DNA of 64,000 bases. Source: JAAXGX01 sp965221595 (GTDB lineage Bacteria; Acidobacteriota; Vicinamibacteria; Vicinamibacterales; UBA8438). Numbering within the stretch: the stretch's first letter is position 1; the number at the start of each line of letters is the position of its first letter. The stretch is taken from NCBI GenBank assembly GCA_965221595.1, contig OZ244900.1, forward strand, positions 2,976,001-3,040,000, read 5' to 3'. Below are positions 54,496 to 63,597 of this stretch, one piece after another. Both the position numbers and the translations under genes were made by a program. Under the pieces are notes generated by a model. That model ran no database searches and was not told the origin of the DNA. It worked only from the letters and a program-made list of their open reading frames with translations.

Positions 54496-55631
54496 GGCTC
54501 GATCTCCTTCATGCCCCGCTCGAGGGCGGCCACGAACCGCTCGAGGTCGTCCTCGGAGAGCCGCGCGTTCACTGTCACGCGCAGGCGCGCCGTACCGTCC
54601 GGCACGGCCGGGGGTCGGATGGCGCGCACGTCGAAACCCCGCCGCTGCAGACCTGCCGCCAACGCGACCGCCGCCTCGTTCGCGCCGACGACGATCGGCA
54701 GGATCGGCGACATGTCGGCGGCCGACGCCAAGCCGGCCCGCGCGAGTCGCGCATGGAGAAAGCGGACGCGGGCATGCAACGTCTCGCGGCGCTCGGGCTC
54801 TTCCGCCAGCACGTCGAGCGCGGCGGCGAGCGCCGCGGCCAGGGCAGGCGGCGGTGCGGTCGAGAACACGAACGGCCGCGCCCGCTGCTGCAGGTAGTCG
54901 ATGGCCCAGGCCGGCCCTGCCACGAACGCGCCGGCCACACCCAGCGCCTTGCCGGCCGTGTTGATTGACAGGAGCACGTCATCGCCGACGCCGCGGTCCC
55001 GGATCAGCCCGCTGCCGTCCGGTCCGTAGACCCCCACGGCGTGCGCCTCGTCCACCAACAGCGCCGCGCCGAAGCGCCGGCAGCAGGCTGCGTAGTCGGC
55101 GAGCGGCGCGATGTCCCCGTCCATGCTGTACAGCGACTCGATCACGACGAACCGCTGGCCGGGCGCGGCGTGTCCGGCCAGCCGCCGTTCGAGCGCCCCG
55201 ACGTCGCTGTGGGGCACGACGACGCACGCGGCCCGCGACAGCCGGATACCGTCGATGAGGCTGGCATGGTTGCGCTCGTCCGAATAGACGACGTCCCCGG
55301 CTTCCGGCAGCGTCGCGAGCAGCGCGAGGTTGGCGAGATAGCCGCTCGAGAAGTACAGGCTGCGTTCGGTGCCCTTGAAACGCGCGAAGCGACGCTCGAT
55401 GGCTGCGAATCGCTCCCGGTGACCGCGCAGCAGCCGCGAGCCGGTGCTGCCGCAACCGTCACGCTCCACTGCCTCGGACAGGCGGGACGTCAGGCGCGGA
55501 TGAACTGCCAGCCCCAGATAGTCGTTCGAGGAAAGGTCGATGCCGGCCGGCGGGCGCAGCGTCCGGAGCAAACCCTGCGAGTCCAGGTCCGCCACACGCG
55601 CGCGCACCCGGGCGGCGAGAGCGTTCTCCAA
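54474..55631 (-). CDS. bioF: 8-amino-7-oxononanoate synthase
   Basis: PLP enzyme condensing a pimeloyl thioester with alanine. 385 residues from the TTG at 55631, matching the usual length; AGGTAGG lies upstream and the gene begins 10 bases after the stop of the secreted PDZ-hydrolase gene. Signatures SSNDYLGLA, GSTGSRLLRGH, LLVDEAHAVGVYGPDGSG and NTAGKALGVAGAF (PLP lysine) are clear. The frame extends to 55676, overlapping the upstream gene. Confidence 0.93.
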   Translation of the reverse strand: MENALAARVRARVADLDSQGLLRTLRPPAGIDLSSNDYLGLAVHPRLTSRLSEAVERDGCGSTGSRLLRGHRERFAAIERRFARFKGTERSLYFSSGYLANLALLATLPEAGDVVYSDERNHASLIDGIRLSRAACVVVPHSDVGALERRLAGHAAPGQRFVVIESLYSMDGDIAPLADYAACCRRFGAALLVDEAHAVGVYGPDGSGLIRDRGVGDDVLLSINTAGKALGVAGAFVAGPAWAIDYLQQRARPFVFSTAPPPALAAALAAALDVLAEEPERRETLHARVRFLHARLARAGLASAADMSPILPIVVGANEAAVALAAGLQRRGFDVRAIRPPAVPDGTARLRVTVNARLSEDDLERFVAALERGMKEIEPCAAACS

Positions 55632-55641
55632 GGCGCGCCAC

Positions 55642-57276
55642 CTACCTCGGGACCACCTCGATCGCCAGCTCGGCACTGAACAGCGCGGTGCGATCCCAAT
55701 CGACGGCGGCCCACCGCAGCAGGGTCGCCGCGTCGGGGCTGACCAACGCGTCGTGGGCGACGACGCCGTTCGCGGTGACCCGGATCGGCCGCGAGAGGTC
55801 GAACTGGTCCGCCGAGATCAGCAGCGTGAAGCGGCGCACGCCGCGCGTTGCCGCACTGACCGTGTTCCCGTCACGCCGCAGCTCGACCCGGCCGGAGGGC
55901 TGGCTGCGGGAGAAGGCGAGGCGCGACTCGCCCGGCTGCGTCGCCGGGAAGCGCAGCACCAGTCGCACGGGTGCGCCGGCACGCTCGACGGTCACCGGCA
56001 GGTCCTGGCCGGGCCGGATGCCGAGGATGGCATCCCGCGCCGCCTCGGCCGTGCGCGTGGGAGTTCCGCCCATGGCGAGGAGCACGTCGCCCGGCGCGAT
56101 GCCGGCGTCCTCCGCCAGCGAGCCGGCGCCCACCTCGAAGATCCTGAGGCCGGCCCCATCCGGCAGCTCCCCGACGGTGTTGATCCCGAGCGGCCGGCGC
56201 GGTCCGGGAACCGTCACGCGGTCGAACGCATCGAGCGCACTCTCGCCCTCTACAGCGCCGAGCTCGTCCACGATGAGCCAGTGGGCGCGGTTGAACTCCC
56301 GGGGCGACTCGGTCTCCCACGTCAGTTCGTCCGGCAGCGGCTCGCGTCGCGTGGCCGTGATGAAGGCCTCGACGTGCTCGACCTCCGCGTCCCACCAGCT
56401 CAGGTCGTGACCGGCGTCGGACTGCGGGCGAAACTCGACCTCGATGCCGGCCTCGGCAAACAGCCGGACGTACGGCTCGACGACGGCGGCCGGATACAGG
56501 CGATCACGCGCCCCGTTGACGACGAAGAACGGTTTGCCGCGCAGGTTCGCCACGTGCATCTCGCCGTCGACGCCCGTGCTCGGATTGGCGAGCACGGCCG
56601 GGTGGCCGATGAAGGTCAGGAAGCCGGCCCAGGGCGTCGTGGCCTTGAAGGCCTGGTAGTAGGCGCCGGTCGCCCCGTCCGACACGCCCATGAGGTACAC
56701 GCGGTTCTCGTCGATGTTGTAGACCCGCTTGAGATCGTTCAGCAGGCCCGCGAGGTTCTCGATCTGGCTCCGCTGCCACCAGACCGACTCGTTCCAGGAC
56801 GCGGGCGCCACGACGATGGCATCGTCGCGCACCCAGCGCTCCTCGCTGCGCCACCACGCCCCGTCGGCCGGACGCGGGCGCATGACGCCGCCGTGCAGGT
56901 AGACGCGCAGCGGATACGGCGTGCGGGGATCGTACGCGGCGGGCACCTGCAGCACGTAGTCGTGCTCCAGCCCGTCCCGGTTCCGCCGGCTGCGCAGGCG
57001 GCGGCCGGTCGGCACGTCGGCAGTGTACTCACGGCCGGACTGCAGCCGCGAGCGAACCGCAGCGGGCGCCGGCTCGAGCGCCAGGATGACTTCGACGGCG
57101 CGCGCCACGTCCTGCTCGGAATCCGCCGCCCAGAACGCGGCGAACGCCGCGTCCAGCGTCGGATCCTCCGTGCTGCCGCCCTGGACCACCGGGGCGGCAG
57201 CGACGACTGCCGCCGTCAGGGCGGCGCACGCGAGCGCACGCCGACGCGTGCGCCGCCTCGACTCGCTCGTCGTCAC
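55642..57276 (-). CDS. Exported alpha/beta-hydrolase (PHB-depolymerase/esterase-like) with PDZ domain
   Basis: 544 residues. Signal peptide (ALACAALTAAVVAAAPVVQ), then an esterase-like domain: YPLRVYLHGGVM (oxyanion), GVSDGATGAYY (nucleophile Ser), and SDAGHDLSWW (His). A PDZ domain near residues 375-460 (VGAGSLAEDAGIAPGDVLLAMGG) and a C-terminal beta-rich region follow. Substrate unknown. It starts 7 bases after the upstream hydrolase gene and is followed after 10 bases by bioF, so hydrolases and biotin genes may share a message. Confidence 0.8.
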   Translation of the reverse strand: MTTSESRRRTRRRALACAALTAAVVAAAPVVQGGSTEDPTLDAAFAAFWAADSEQDVARAVEVILALEPAPAAVRSRLQSGREYTADVPTGRRLRSRRNRDGLEHDYVLQVPAAYDPRTPYPLRVYLHGGVMRPRPADGAWWRSEERWVRDDAIVVAPASWNESVWWQRSQIENLAGLLNDLKRVYNIDENRVYLMGVSDGATGAYYQAFKATTPWAGFLTFIGHPAVLANPSTGVDGEMHVANLRGKPFFVVNGARDRLYPAAVVEPYVRLFAEAGIEVEFRPQSDAGHDLSWWDAEVEHVEAFITATRREPLPDELTWETESPREFNRAHWLIVDELGAVEGESALDAFDRVTVPGPRRPLGINTVGELPDGAGLRIFEVGAGSLAEDAGIAPGDVLLAMGGTPTRTAEAARDAILGIRPGQDLPVTVERAGAPVRLVLRFPATQPGESRLAFSRSQPSGRVELRRDGNTVSAATRGVRRFTLLISADQFDLSRPIRVTANGVVAHDALVSPDAATLLRWAAVDWDRTALFSAELAIEVVPR

Positions 57277-57282
57277 GCAGCG

Positions 57283-58242
57283 TCAGTCCTGCTGGTTCGT
57301 CGCGCTGCGCGCGGGCAGCCCGTGGCGTGCGAGGAAGTCGAAGATCTTCTCGTAGATCGCGATCGTCTCCGCATCGCTGAAGCCGCCGTGGCCGCCGCCG
57401 GGCACCGTGTGCAGCTCGTTGGTGGCGCCGACAGCGTCGAGCCTGTCCTTGAGCCGCACTGCATGCTCGTACGGCACGATTGGATCGGCATCGCCGTGGA
57501 TGGTCAGGATGGGCGGCAGCCCCTCGCGCACGTAGTTGACCGGCGACACGCGCGAGGCGACCTCCACGCGGTTGGGCAGGCTGCCGAGCCACTCCACTGC
57601 GTAGCCCTTGACGTTCGGGCCGTCGAGCATGTCGACGACGTCGGTGATGCCGTACCAGTTGACGATAGCGACCACGGTCGCCGGATCGTCGGGGCGGGGC
57701 CCCGAGAACGCCCGCGCCGCGCACTGCCGGTCGAGACCGGCGGAGGACGGAATCATGCCGGTGGTCAGCGACAGATGGCCGCCCGCGGACATCCCCGTCA
57801 CGACCACTCGCGAGGCGTCCAGGCCGTACTGCTCGGCGTTCTGCGCAATCCAGCGCAGCGCGCACAGGCAGTCCTCCACCGCCGCGGGTGCGAGCGCGAC
57901 GTCAGCCAGACGGTACTCCACGTTGACGACGGCAAACCCCATCTCCAGATAAGGCAGCAGCCGCATGGCGTAGGTTTCCTTCTGGCCGCCCACCCAGCCG
58001 CCGCCGTGGATCATGAGCAGCACCGGCGCCGCGCCGTCCGGGTCGCGCCGCACGTAGAGGTCGAGCTTGTTCTCTACGCCGCTCGCCTCGTGATACGTCA
58101 CGTTGGGAATCACGCGATAGGCGTTGTCGAGCGTGGCGAGAAACGAGCCGGTAGGGCTCAACTGGGCCTGTACGGCGGCCGCGCCTGCAAGCGTCAGAAC
58201 GGCGGCGGCCAGCAGCGCGGCTGCGATCGAGTGTCTGGACAT
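57283..58242 (-). CDS. Exported alpha/beta-hydrolase (HSL/BD-FAE type)
   Basis: 319 residues. Signal peptide (SIAAALLAAAVLTLAGAAAVQAQ). Oxyanion motif HGGGW, nucleophile GMSAGG, acid in HGDADPIVPY and base in GGGHGGF. Typical of hormone-sensitive-lipase-like carboxylesterases acting on short acyl or aryl esters in the periplasm. GAGGA precedes the ATG at 58242; an upstream ATG at 58299 would spoil the signal. First gene of the run that leads into the biotin genes. Confidence 0.85.
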   Translation of the reverse strand: MSRHSIAAALLAAAVLTLAGAAAVQAQLSPTGSFLATLDNAYRVIPNVTYHEASGVENKLDLYVRRDPDGAAPVLLMIHGGGWVGGQKETYAMRLLPYLEMGFAVVNVEYRLADVALAPAAVEDCLCALRWIAQNAEQYGLDASRVVVTGMSAGGHLSLTTGMIPSSAGLDRQCAARAFSGPRPDDPATVVAIVNWYGITDVVDMLDGPNVKGYAVEWLGSLPNRVEVASRVSPVNYVREGLPPILTIHGDADPIVPYEHAVRLKDRLDAVGATNELHTVPGGGHGGFSDAETIAIYEKIFDFLARHGLPARSATNQQD

Positions 58243-58323
58243 GCGGTTCCTCACTATCCCTCTCGTCGGATGGAATTCCGGGAGCACTTCCGAGGGCACT
58301 AGTATAGGATCGGACCGAATACC

Positions 58324-59115
58324 ATGCGTACAACTTTTCTTGCGGCGACGTCGGTGCTTCTTGCGGTCGCTGGCGTCCTGACGGTCTCGCAGCGGGCCGT
58401 GCCCGCCGCGGGCGACGAGGCGTTGACCCCCGTCATCGTCGAGCTGTTCACGTCACAGGGCTGCTCGAGCTGCCCGCCGGCCGACGATCTACTCAGCGCA
58501 CTGGAACGCAATCAGCCCGTCGCGGGCGCGCAGGTCATCGCCCTCAGCCAGCACGTAGACTACTGGAACCGCCTCGGCTGGAAGGATCCGTACTCGTCCG
58601 GGCAGTTCAACTCGCGCCAGCGGGTCTACGTCGAGGCGTTCGGCGGGGAGCACCTCTACACGCCGATGATGGTCGTCGACGGCCGGACGGCGTTCGTGGG
58701 CAGTCGGCCCATAACCGCCCGCGAGGCGATCGTCGCGGCGCGCAAGGCACCCAAGGCGACACTCACGATCGAGGCGACGGGCGCGGCCGGAGGCACCGTC
58801 CGCATCGACGGCATCGTCGAACACCTGCCGCCCACGAACGAGGCCCCGGACGTCTGGGTCGCAGTGACCGAGAGCCCGATCACCACCGCGGTGACTCGGG
58901 GCGAGAACGCCTCCCGAACGCTCACCCACACCGGTGTGGTCCGGAGCCTGACCTGGCTCGGGTCCCTGACGCGGCCGGCGCGCGCCAGCCATGCCATCGA
59001 GGGCCGCGTGCGGCTGCGCTCTACGTGGCGTCGCGAGCACCTTCGTCTCGTCGTGTTCCTCCAGGAGCCGAAGGGCCGCCGCATCATCGGCGCCACGCAG
59101 CTCGCGCTGGGATGA
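58324..59115 (+). CDS. Exported DUF1223 thioredoxin-fold protein
   Basis: 263 residues. Signal peptide (MRTTFLAATSVLLAVAGVLT) then a DUF1223 domain: ELFTSQGCSSCPPADDLL with a redox-like CSSC, HVDYWNRLGWKDPYSS, and TPMMVVDGRTAFVGS. A thioredoxin-like redox role outside the cytosol is inferred; no substrate known. The stop overlaps the start of the YeiH gene (ATGA), so they are coupled. Confidence 0.85.
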   Translation: MRTTFLAATSVLLAVAGVLTVSQRAVPAAGDEALTPVIVELFTSQGCSSCPPADDLLSALERNQPVAGAQVIALSQHVDYWNRLGWKDPYSSGQFNSRQRVYVEAFGGEHLYTPMMVVDGRTAFVGSRPITAREAIVAARKAPKATLTIEATGAAGGTVRIDGIVEHLPPTNEAPDVWVAVTESPITTAVTRGENASRTLTHTGVVRSLTWLGSLTRPARASHAIEGRVRLRSTWRREHLRLVVFLQEPKGRRIIGATQLALG

Positions 59116-60551
59116 GCGACCGCGCGCAGTACCGAAGGAATCCGCTCGTCGCGGCCGAGGATTGGTGGGCCGTCTGGCTGGGCGGGCTGGTCATGGCCGC
59201 CGCGGTGGCCGGCCTCCTCGGCGCCGTACCGAGCGTCGGGCGCTGGGACACCCTGCCGACCGAGGCATTCGCCGGACGCGTGCCGGGTCTCCTGGGGCTG
59301 GGCCTCGGTCTGCTGACGCTGACCGCGGCGGCGGTCCAGGTGATGTCGCGCGAGGGCCGACGCCAGGCCGGCGCCTTCGTCCCGCTGTTCCTACTCGCCG
59401 TCGCGTCCTACACGCTGGCCAATCAGGCCGGCGTGCGCGCGGCCGGCTTCGGCTACGCCTTCTGGGCGCTGCTGATCGGTCTCGTCATCGCCAACACGCG
59501 CGGGACACCGGCGTGGTTGCGACCTGCCTTGCGCAGCGAGCTGTACATCAAGACGGGGCTGGTGCTGCTCGGCGCGGAGATTCTGTTCGGCAACATCCTC
59601 AGCCTCGGCCTGCCCGGGCTCTTCGTCGCCTGGCTGGTCACCCCGCTGGTAATCGTCTTCATGTACCGCTTCGGCGTCCACGTCCTGCAGATCGGCAGCC
59701 GGTCGCTGGTGATGGTTATCGCAGCGGCCACGTCGGTCTGTGGCGTCTCGGCCGCCATCGCGGTCGCGGCGGCCGCGCGGGCGGATAAGCAGGAGTTGAC
59801 GCTGGCCGTCGCCATGTCGCTCATCTTCACCGTGGCCATGATGATCCTGATGCCGCTGGGTATCCGGGCCAGCGGCATGGACCCGGTGGTGGGCGCCGCG
59901 TGGATCGGCGGCACGGTCGACGCCACCGGGGCGGTCGTCGCCGCCGGCGCCCTGCTCGGCGCGCAGGCCGAGCAGATCGCCGCGGTGGTGAAGATGATCC
60001 AGAACACGTTGATCGGCCTGGTCGCGTTTCTCGTGGCGGTTTTCTGGGTGACCCGCATCGAAGCCGACGGGGCACGCCGGCCGGCGGCGACGGAGATCTG
60101 GCAGCGCCTGCCGAAGTTCATCATCGGCTTCTTCGGCGCGTCGCTGCTGTTCTCCTTCGTGCTCACGCCCGCCCTCGGGCAGGCCCGCGTCGACGAGGTG
60201 CTGGATCTGACGTCCGACGTGCGCGGCTGGATCTTCTGCCTGGCGTTCGTCAGCATCGGCCTCCAGTCCGGCTTCCGGGATCTCATCCGCCACACCGCAG
60301 GCGGCCGGCCCGTCCAGCTCTACGTAACCGGCCAGGCACTCAACGTCGTGCTGACGCTGGCGGCGGCCTACCTCGCGTTCGGCGGGATCCTGTTCGAGCG
60401 GGTGCCGCGCGACGCCGGGGCCGGCGGGGCCGCGGCGCGCGCGCGGACGGTGATCGAGCACAACCTGGCGACCGGCCGTGACGCCACGCCGCTCTTCTAC
60501 ACGGACGTCGACGGCTGGCAGGACAATGTGCGCGCCGAGCCACGGCGGTAG
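59112..60551 (+). CDS. YeiH/UPF0324 family putative sulfate exporter
   Basis: 479 residues, about eleven membrane helices. Core UPF0324 segments YIKTGLVLLGAEILFG, SVCGVSAAIAVAAAARADKQELTLAVAMSLIFT, and WIGGTVDATGAVVAAGALLG are present. Longer than the common ~340-residue form, with an extra N-terminal helix pair and a C-terminal tail (GRDATPLFYTDVDGWQ). Annotated elsewhere as sulfate exporter, weakly supported. Co-translated with the DUF1223 protein, suggesting a redox- or sulfur-linked role (inference). Confidence 0.85.
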   Translation: MSDRAQYRRNPLVAAEDWWAVWLGGLVMAAAVAGLLGAVPSVGRWDTLPTEAFAGRVPGLLGLGLGLLTLTAAAVQVMSREGRRQAGAFVPLFLLAVASYTLANQAGVRAAGFGYAFWALLIGLVIANTRGTPAWLRPALRSELYIKTGLVLLGAEILFGNILSLGLPGLFVAWLVTPLVIVFMYRFGVHVLQIGSRSLVMVIAAATSVCGVSAAIAVAAAARADKQELTLAVAMSLIFTVAMMILMPLGIRASGMDPVVGAAWIGGTVDATGAVVAAGALLGAQAEQIAAVVKMIQNTLIGLVAFLVAVFWVTRIEADGARRPAATEIWQRLPKFIIGFFGASLLFSFVLTPALGQARVDEVLDLTSDVRGWIFCLAFVSIGLQSGFRDLIRHTAGGRPVQLYVTGQALNVVLTLAAAYLAFGGILFERVPRDAGAGGAAARARTVIEHNLATGRDATPLFYTDVDGWQDNVRAEPRR

Positions 60552-60596
60552 GTGACGACGGCAGGATGGCACCTGCAGCCGCGCCTGGCGCCCGCG

Positions 60597-61640
60597 TCAG
60601 TGTCCCGCCCGCCGGCGCCGAAAGTACTCCACCTGGAACTCGCGGACGTTGCGGTTGTGCGCGCGCAACGTCTCGGCAAAGGCGTGGCTGCCGTCGTTGC
60701 GGCTGACGAAGTACAGATAACTCACGTCGGCCGGGGCGAGCGCGGCCCGCAACACCGCTCGGCCGGGCGCCGCAATCGGGCCGGGCGGCAGTCCGCCGTA
60801 GCGGTAGGTGTTGTACGGCGAGTCGAACTGCAGGTTGGCGCGCGTGAGATTGCCGTCATACTGCGCCGCGCGTTCGAGTGCATAGATGACCGTCGGATCG
60901 CTCTGGAGCGGCATGCCGATACGCAGGCGGTTGTTGAAGACCGCCGAGACCAGCGCGTGCTCCGCCGCCGCGCCGGTCTCCTTCTGGATGATCGAGGCGA
61001 GCGTCACCACGTCGCGCACACTCAACTGCCGCGCGGCGGCGCGCGCACGCAGCTCCTCGTCGAACTCGGCCCGGAACTGGGCCACCATTGCAGCCACCAG
61101 ATCACGTGCCGTGGCCTCGCGCGGTAGCGCGTACGTCTCCGGAAACAGGTAGCCTTCGAGGTCCACCGCGTCCGGATCCAGCTCGGCGACCAGCGCCGCC
61201 TGCCCCGCCGCCGCCTCGAACGCGCCGGCGGTGCCGAACCCGGCCGACTCGAAGACCTCCGCCATCTGCCCGATGGTGAGTCCTTCCGGGAAGGTGATCG
61301 AGCGCAGGTAGACCTGGCCGCGGGCCACGATGTCGACCACATCCAGCGCCGACAGCGGCAGGTCGAAGCGGTACTCGCCGGCCTTGAGATCCCGGTCGCG
61401 CCCGCTGCGCCACGCCGCCAGACGGAACGTGAGCTCGTCACGCACGACGCCGGCCGCGGCCAGGCGCGCCGCGATCGTCCGCGTCGAGTCGCCCCGCACC
61501 ACGTCGACGAAGATCTCGTCGCCGGCGTACCCCCGGTACGGCGCCGCGAGGCGCTGCTCCCACGCGTCGACCAGCGCCACGGCGACCGCCGCGACGAGCG
61601 CGACGAGCAGGAGCGACAGCGCCGGCAGTCGACGCCGCAT
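60597..61640 (-). CDS. mltG: Endolytic murein transglycosylase
   Basis: 347 residues, single N-terminal membrane anchor (LSLLLVALVAAVAVALV) and periplasmic YceG/MltG domain. Catalytic glutamate in LASIIQKETG, plus LQSDPTVIYAL and SPYNTYRYGGLPPGPIAAPG. Cuts nascent glycan strands to set their length. Start ATG overlaps the ruvX stop (TGATG); a GTG three bases upstream is possible. The mltG-ruvX pairing is a common arrangement in several phyla. Confidence 0.95.
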   Translation of the reverse strand: MRRRLPALSLLLVALVAAVAVALVDAWEQRLAAPYRGYAGDEIFVDVVRGDSTRTIAARLAAAGVVRDELTFRLAAWRSGRDRDLKAGEYRFDLPLSALDVVDIVARGQVYLRSITFPEGLTIGQMAEVFESAGFGTAGAFEAAAGQAALVAELDPDAVDLEGYLFPETYALPREATARDLVAAMVAQFRAEFDEELRARAAARQLSVRDVVTLASIIQKETGAAAEHALVSAVFNNRLRIGMPLQSDPTVIYALERAAQYDGNLTRANLQFDSPYNTYRYGGLPPGPIAAPGRAVLRAALAPADVSYLYFVSRNDGSHAFAETLRAHNRNVREFQVEYFRRRRAGH

Positions 61641-62095
61641 CACGCGGCGCCATCGCCGCCGGCGGTCCGTGGCGCGGCGTCCAGATAGTCCTGCAGGATG
61701 ATGGCGGCCGCGGCGGCATCCAGCCGCCGCTTCCGGCGGCGCCAGTCCGGCTCGCGGAGCGCAAGCCGGCGCTCGGCCTCGCGGCTCGTGAGCCGCTCGT
61801 CCTGCACTGCGATCGGCAGCGCGGTGCTCCGCCGCAGCGCTGCCACGAACGCGGTCACCCGCGCGGTCTGCGGGCCGGCGCAGCCTTCGAGATCCAGCGG
61901 CAGACCGACGACGACCGCGCCGAGCCCCGGCTCCTCGGCCGCCAACCGGTCGATCTCGCCGCGGATCTGCGCCACGCGCGCGGCCAGCCGCCCCGCCGCC
62001 TCCAGCGTGCGCAGCGGGGTGGCCAGTGTGCCGGAGGGGTCGCTGAGGGCCAGGCCGATGCGGCGCTCTCCCACGTCGATGCCCAGCGTGCGCAT
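61640..62095 (-). CDS. ruvX: Putative pre-16S rRNA nuclease / Holliday-junction resolvase-like (YqgF)
   Basis: 151 residues. N-terminus MRTLGIDVGERRIGLALSDPSGTLATPL with the first catalytic Asp, VVVGLPLDLEG, QDERLTSREAE and the final DAAAAAIILQDYLD are all YqgF hallmarks. Trims the 16S rRNA 5' end in E. coli. Start at 62095 follows the family; upstream frame to 62215 is unsupported. No Shine-Dalgarno is visible. Confidence 0.93.
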   Translation of the reverse strand: MRTLGIDVGERRIGLALSDPSGTLATPLRTLEAAGRLAARVAQIRGEIDRLAAEEPGLGAVVVGLPLDLEGCAGPQTARVTAFVAALRRSTALPIAVQDERLTSREAERRLALREPDWRRRKRRLDAAAAAIILQDYLDAAPRTAGGDGAA

Positions 62096-62156
62096 CGTGT
62101 GAGCGTACCGGTGGGTGGCGGCCCTGTCCACCGATCCGCTAGAATGCGTGGCTGTC

Positions 62157-63335
62157 ATGTCTACGCGCACGCGCCTCGCCTTTCTACTGCTGACCCTGCC
62201 GGTGGTCGCCTTCACGCTCGTGGGCGGCTATCTGGGTCAGGCCGTCGCCCGCGAAGACACCTACCGGCACCTGCGTATCTTCGAGGACGTCGTCTCGCTC
62301 ATCACGGAGAACTACGTCGAGGACGCCGACCTCGAAGACGTCATGACCGGGGCGCTCCGAGGCTTGACGAACGGGCTGGATGCCGACAGCACGTACCTCT
62401 CGCCGGAACAGGTGGCGCGTCTCGCGAGCGGCGCGCCCGCCGCGGGCGCCGGAGTCGGCGTCGAGACGACGAGCCGCTACTACACGCAGATCGTGGCCGT
62501 ACGCGACGGCTCGCCGGCCGCCCGCGCCGGCCTGCAGCCCGGTGACTACATTCGGGCCATCGACGACGAGCCCACGCGGCGCCTGTCGAGCCTCGACAGC
62601 GTAGAGCGGCTGAGCGGCGCGCCCGGTTCCACGGTCCGCCTGTCGCTGCTGCGGGGCAACACCTCCGAGCCGTACGACATCGAGCTCGTGCGGCAGGTGC
62701 CGCTCAGCCCCGATGTGACGGCGCGGATGCTGCCCGACGGCGTCGGGTACCTGCGCGTGCCCGCGTTCCCGGCCGGCGCGTCCGCCGCGATCGAGCGAAC
62801 GGTCCGGCAACTGGCCGCCGACGGCGCGACGCGGCTCCTGGTCGACGTGCGGAACTGCGCCGGCGGTGTACTCGACGAGGGAATCGCCGCAGCGCGGCTG
62901 TTCGTGGCGACGGGGACGCTGTTGCGCCGCGCGGAGACCGGCGGGCTCGAGGAACCCATCGAGGCCACCGCGGGGCAGGACGCCATCGAGACCCCGCTCG
63001 TCCTGCTGACGAACTTCGGGACCGCGGATGCCGCGGAGCTGTTCGTGGCCGGGTTGACGACGGGGAGCGGGCGGGCCGAGTCGGTAGGCCAGCGCACGGC
63101 CGGGCGCGTGAGCCTGCAGAAGCTGGTTCCGCTGCCCGACGGCAGCGGCCTCTGGCTGTCCTGGGCGCGCTACCAGCACGCCTCGGGCGATCCGCTGCAC
63201 CGCCGCGGCGTGGAGCCTACGATTGCCGTCAGCGTGCCGCGCGTGGAGCTCGGCGAGCCGGCCCCGGCAGGCGACCCCATCCTCGAGCGGGCGCTCGAAC
63301 ACGTCGGCCGCGAGTCGCGGCCGGCGGCCGGGTAG
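62157..63335 (+). CDS. Degenerate S41 (CtpA-like) protease homologue with PDZ, probably inactive
   Basis: 392 residues: N-terminal anchor (RLAFLLLTLPVVAFTLVGGYLG), PDZ domain around 96-180 (VRDGSPAARAGLQPGDYIRAIDD), S41 core 190-365. The catalytic motif GSASA(S/A)E reads GTADAAE, putting Asp291 where the nucleophilic Ser belongs. The general-base Lys of TfGKG reads TAGRV (Arg317). VDVRNCAGG also departs from DLRNNPGG. Otherwise the fold is kept, so it is likely a non-catalytic scaffold or peptide-binding protein. Divergent from ruvX. Confidence 0.8.
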   Translation: MSTRTRLAFLLLTLPVVAFTLVGGYLGQAVAREDTYRHLRIFEDVVSLITENYVEDADLEDVMTGALRGLTNGLDADSTYLSPEQVARLASGAPAAGAGVGVETTSRYYTQIVAVRDGSPAARAGLQPGDYIRAIDDEPTRRLSSLDSVERLSGAPGSTVRLSLLRGNTSEPYDIELVRQVPLSPDVTARMLPDGVGYLRVPAFPAGASAAIERTVRQLAADGATRLLVDVRNCAGGVLDEGIAAARLFVATGTLLRRAETGGLEEPIEATAGQDAIETPLVLLTNFGTADAAELFVAGLTTGSGRAESVGQRTAGRVSLQKLVPLPDGSGLWLSWARYQHASGDPLHRRGVEPTIAVSVPRVELGEPAPAGDPILERALEHVGRESRPAAG

Positions 63336-63425
63336 TCCCCCGCCGGACCGCGGCAACAGGCGGCACGACCCGGCCGGCCGCCGACACGCAGCGGACCGCC
63401 CCGCCGGCCGCTATCCCGCGAGCGG

Positions 63426-63455
63426 TTGACGCGCTTCGCCGGTATGCGCAATCAT
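63426..63455 (+). promoter_or_regulatory. candidate promoter of tRNA-Val
   Basis: TTGACG (63426-63431), 18 bp spacer, AATCAT (63450-63455; 4/6), 40 bp upstream of the tRNA. The rest of the 160 bp gap before the tRNA shows no clear feature. Confidence 0.4.
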
Positions 63456-63495
63456 GACTTGGATCGACAGCCGGGGCGAGTTGACTCCAACGCAT

Positions 63496-63572
63496 AGGCG
63501 CGTAGCTCAGTTGGTTAGAGCGCCTGCTTGACATGCAGGAGGTCGGCGGTTCAAGTCCGCCCGTGCCTACCA
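63496..63572 (+). tRNA. tRNA-Val (anticodon GAC), CCA encoded
   Basis: Cloverleaf folds by eye. Acceptor AGGCGCG (63496-63502) pairs with CGTGCCT (63562-63568, one G-U), discriminator A, genomic CCA. D-arm GCTC/GAGC; anticodon stem CCTGC/GCAGG around TTGACAT with anticodon GAC at 63530-63532; T-arm GGCGG-TTCAAGT-CCGCC. Reads GUC/GUU valine codons. Lies 25 bp before thrS. Confidence 0.95.
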
Positions 63573-63597
63573 CGCCTTCCTCGAGCCGAACCACCGC

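Noticed and set aside
61640..62215. Longer ruvX starting at 62215
   Set aside because: The extra 40 residues are unrelated to YqgF and overlap the divergent S41-homologue start region.
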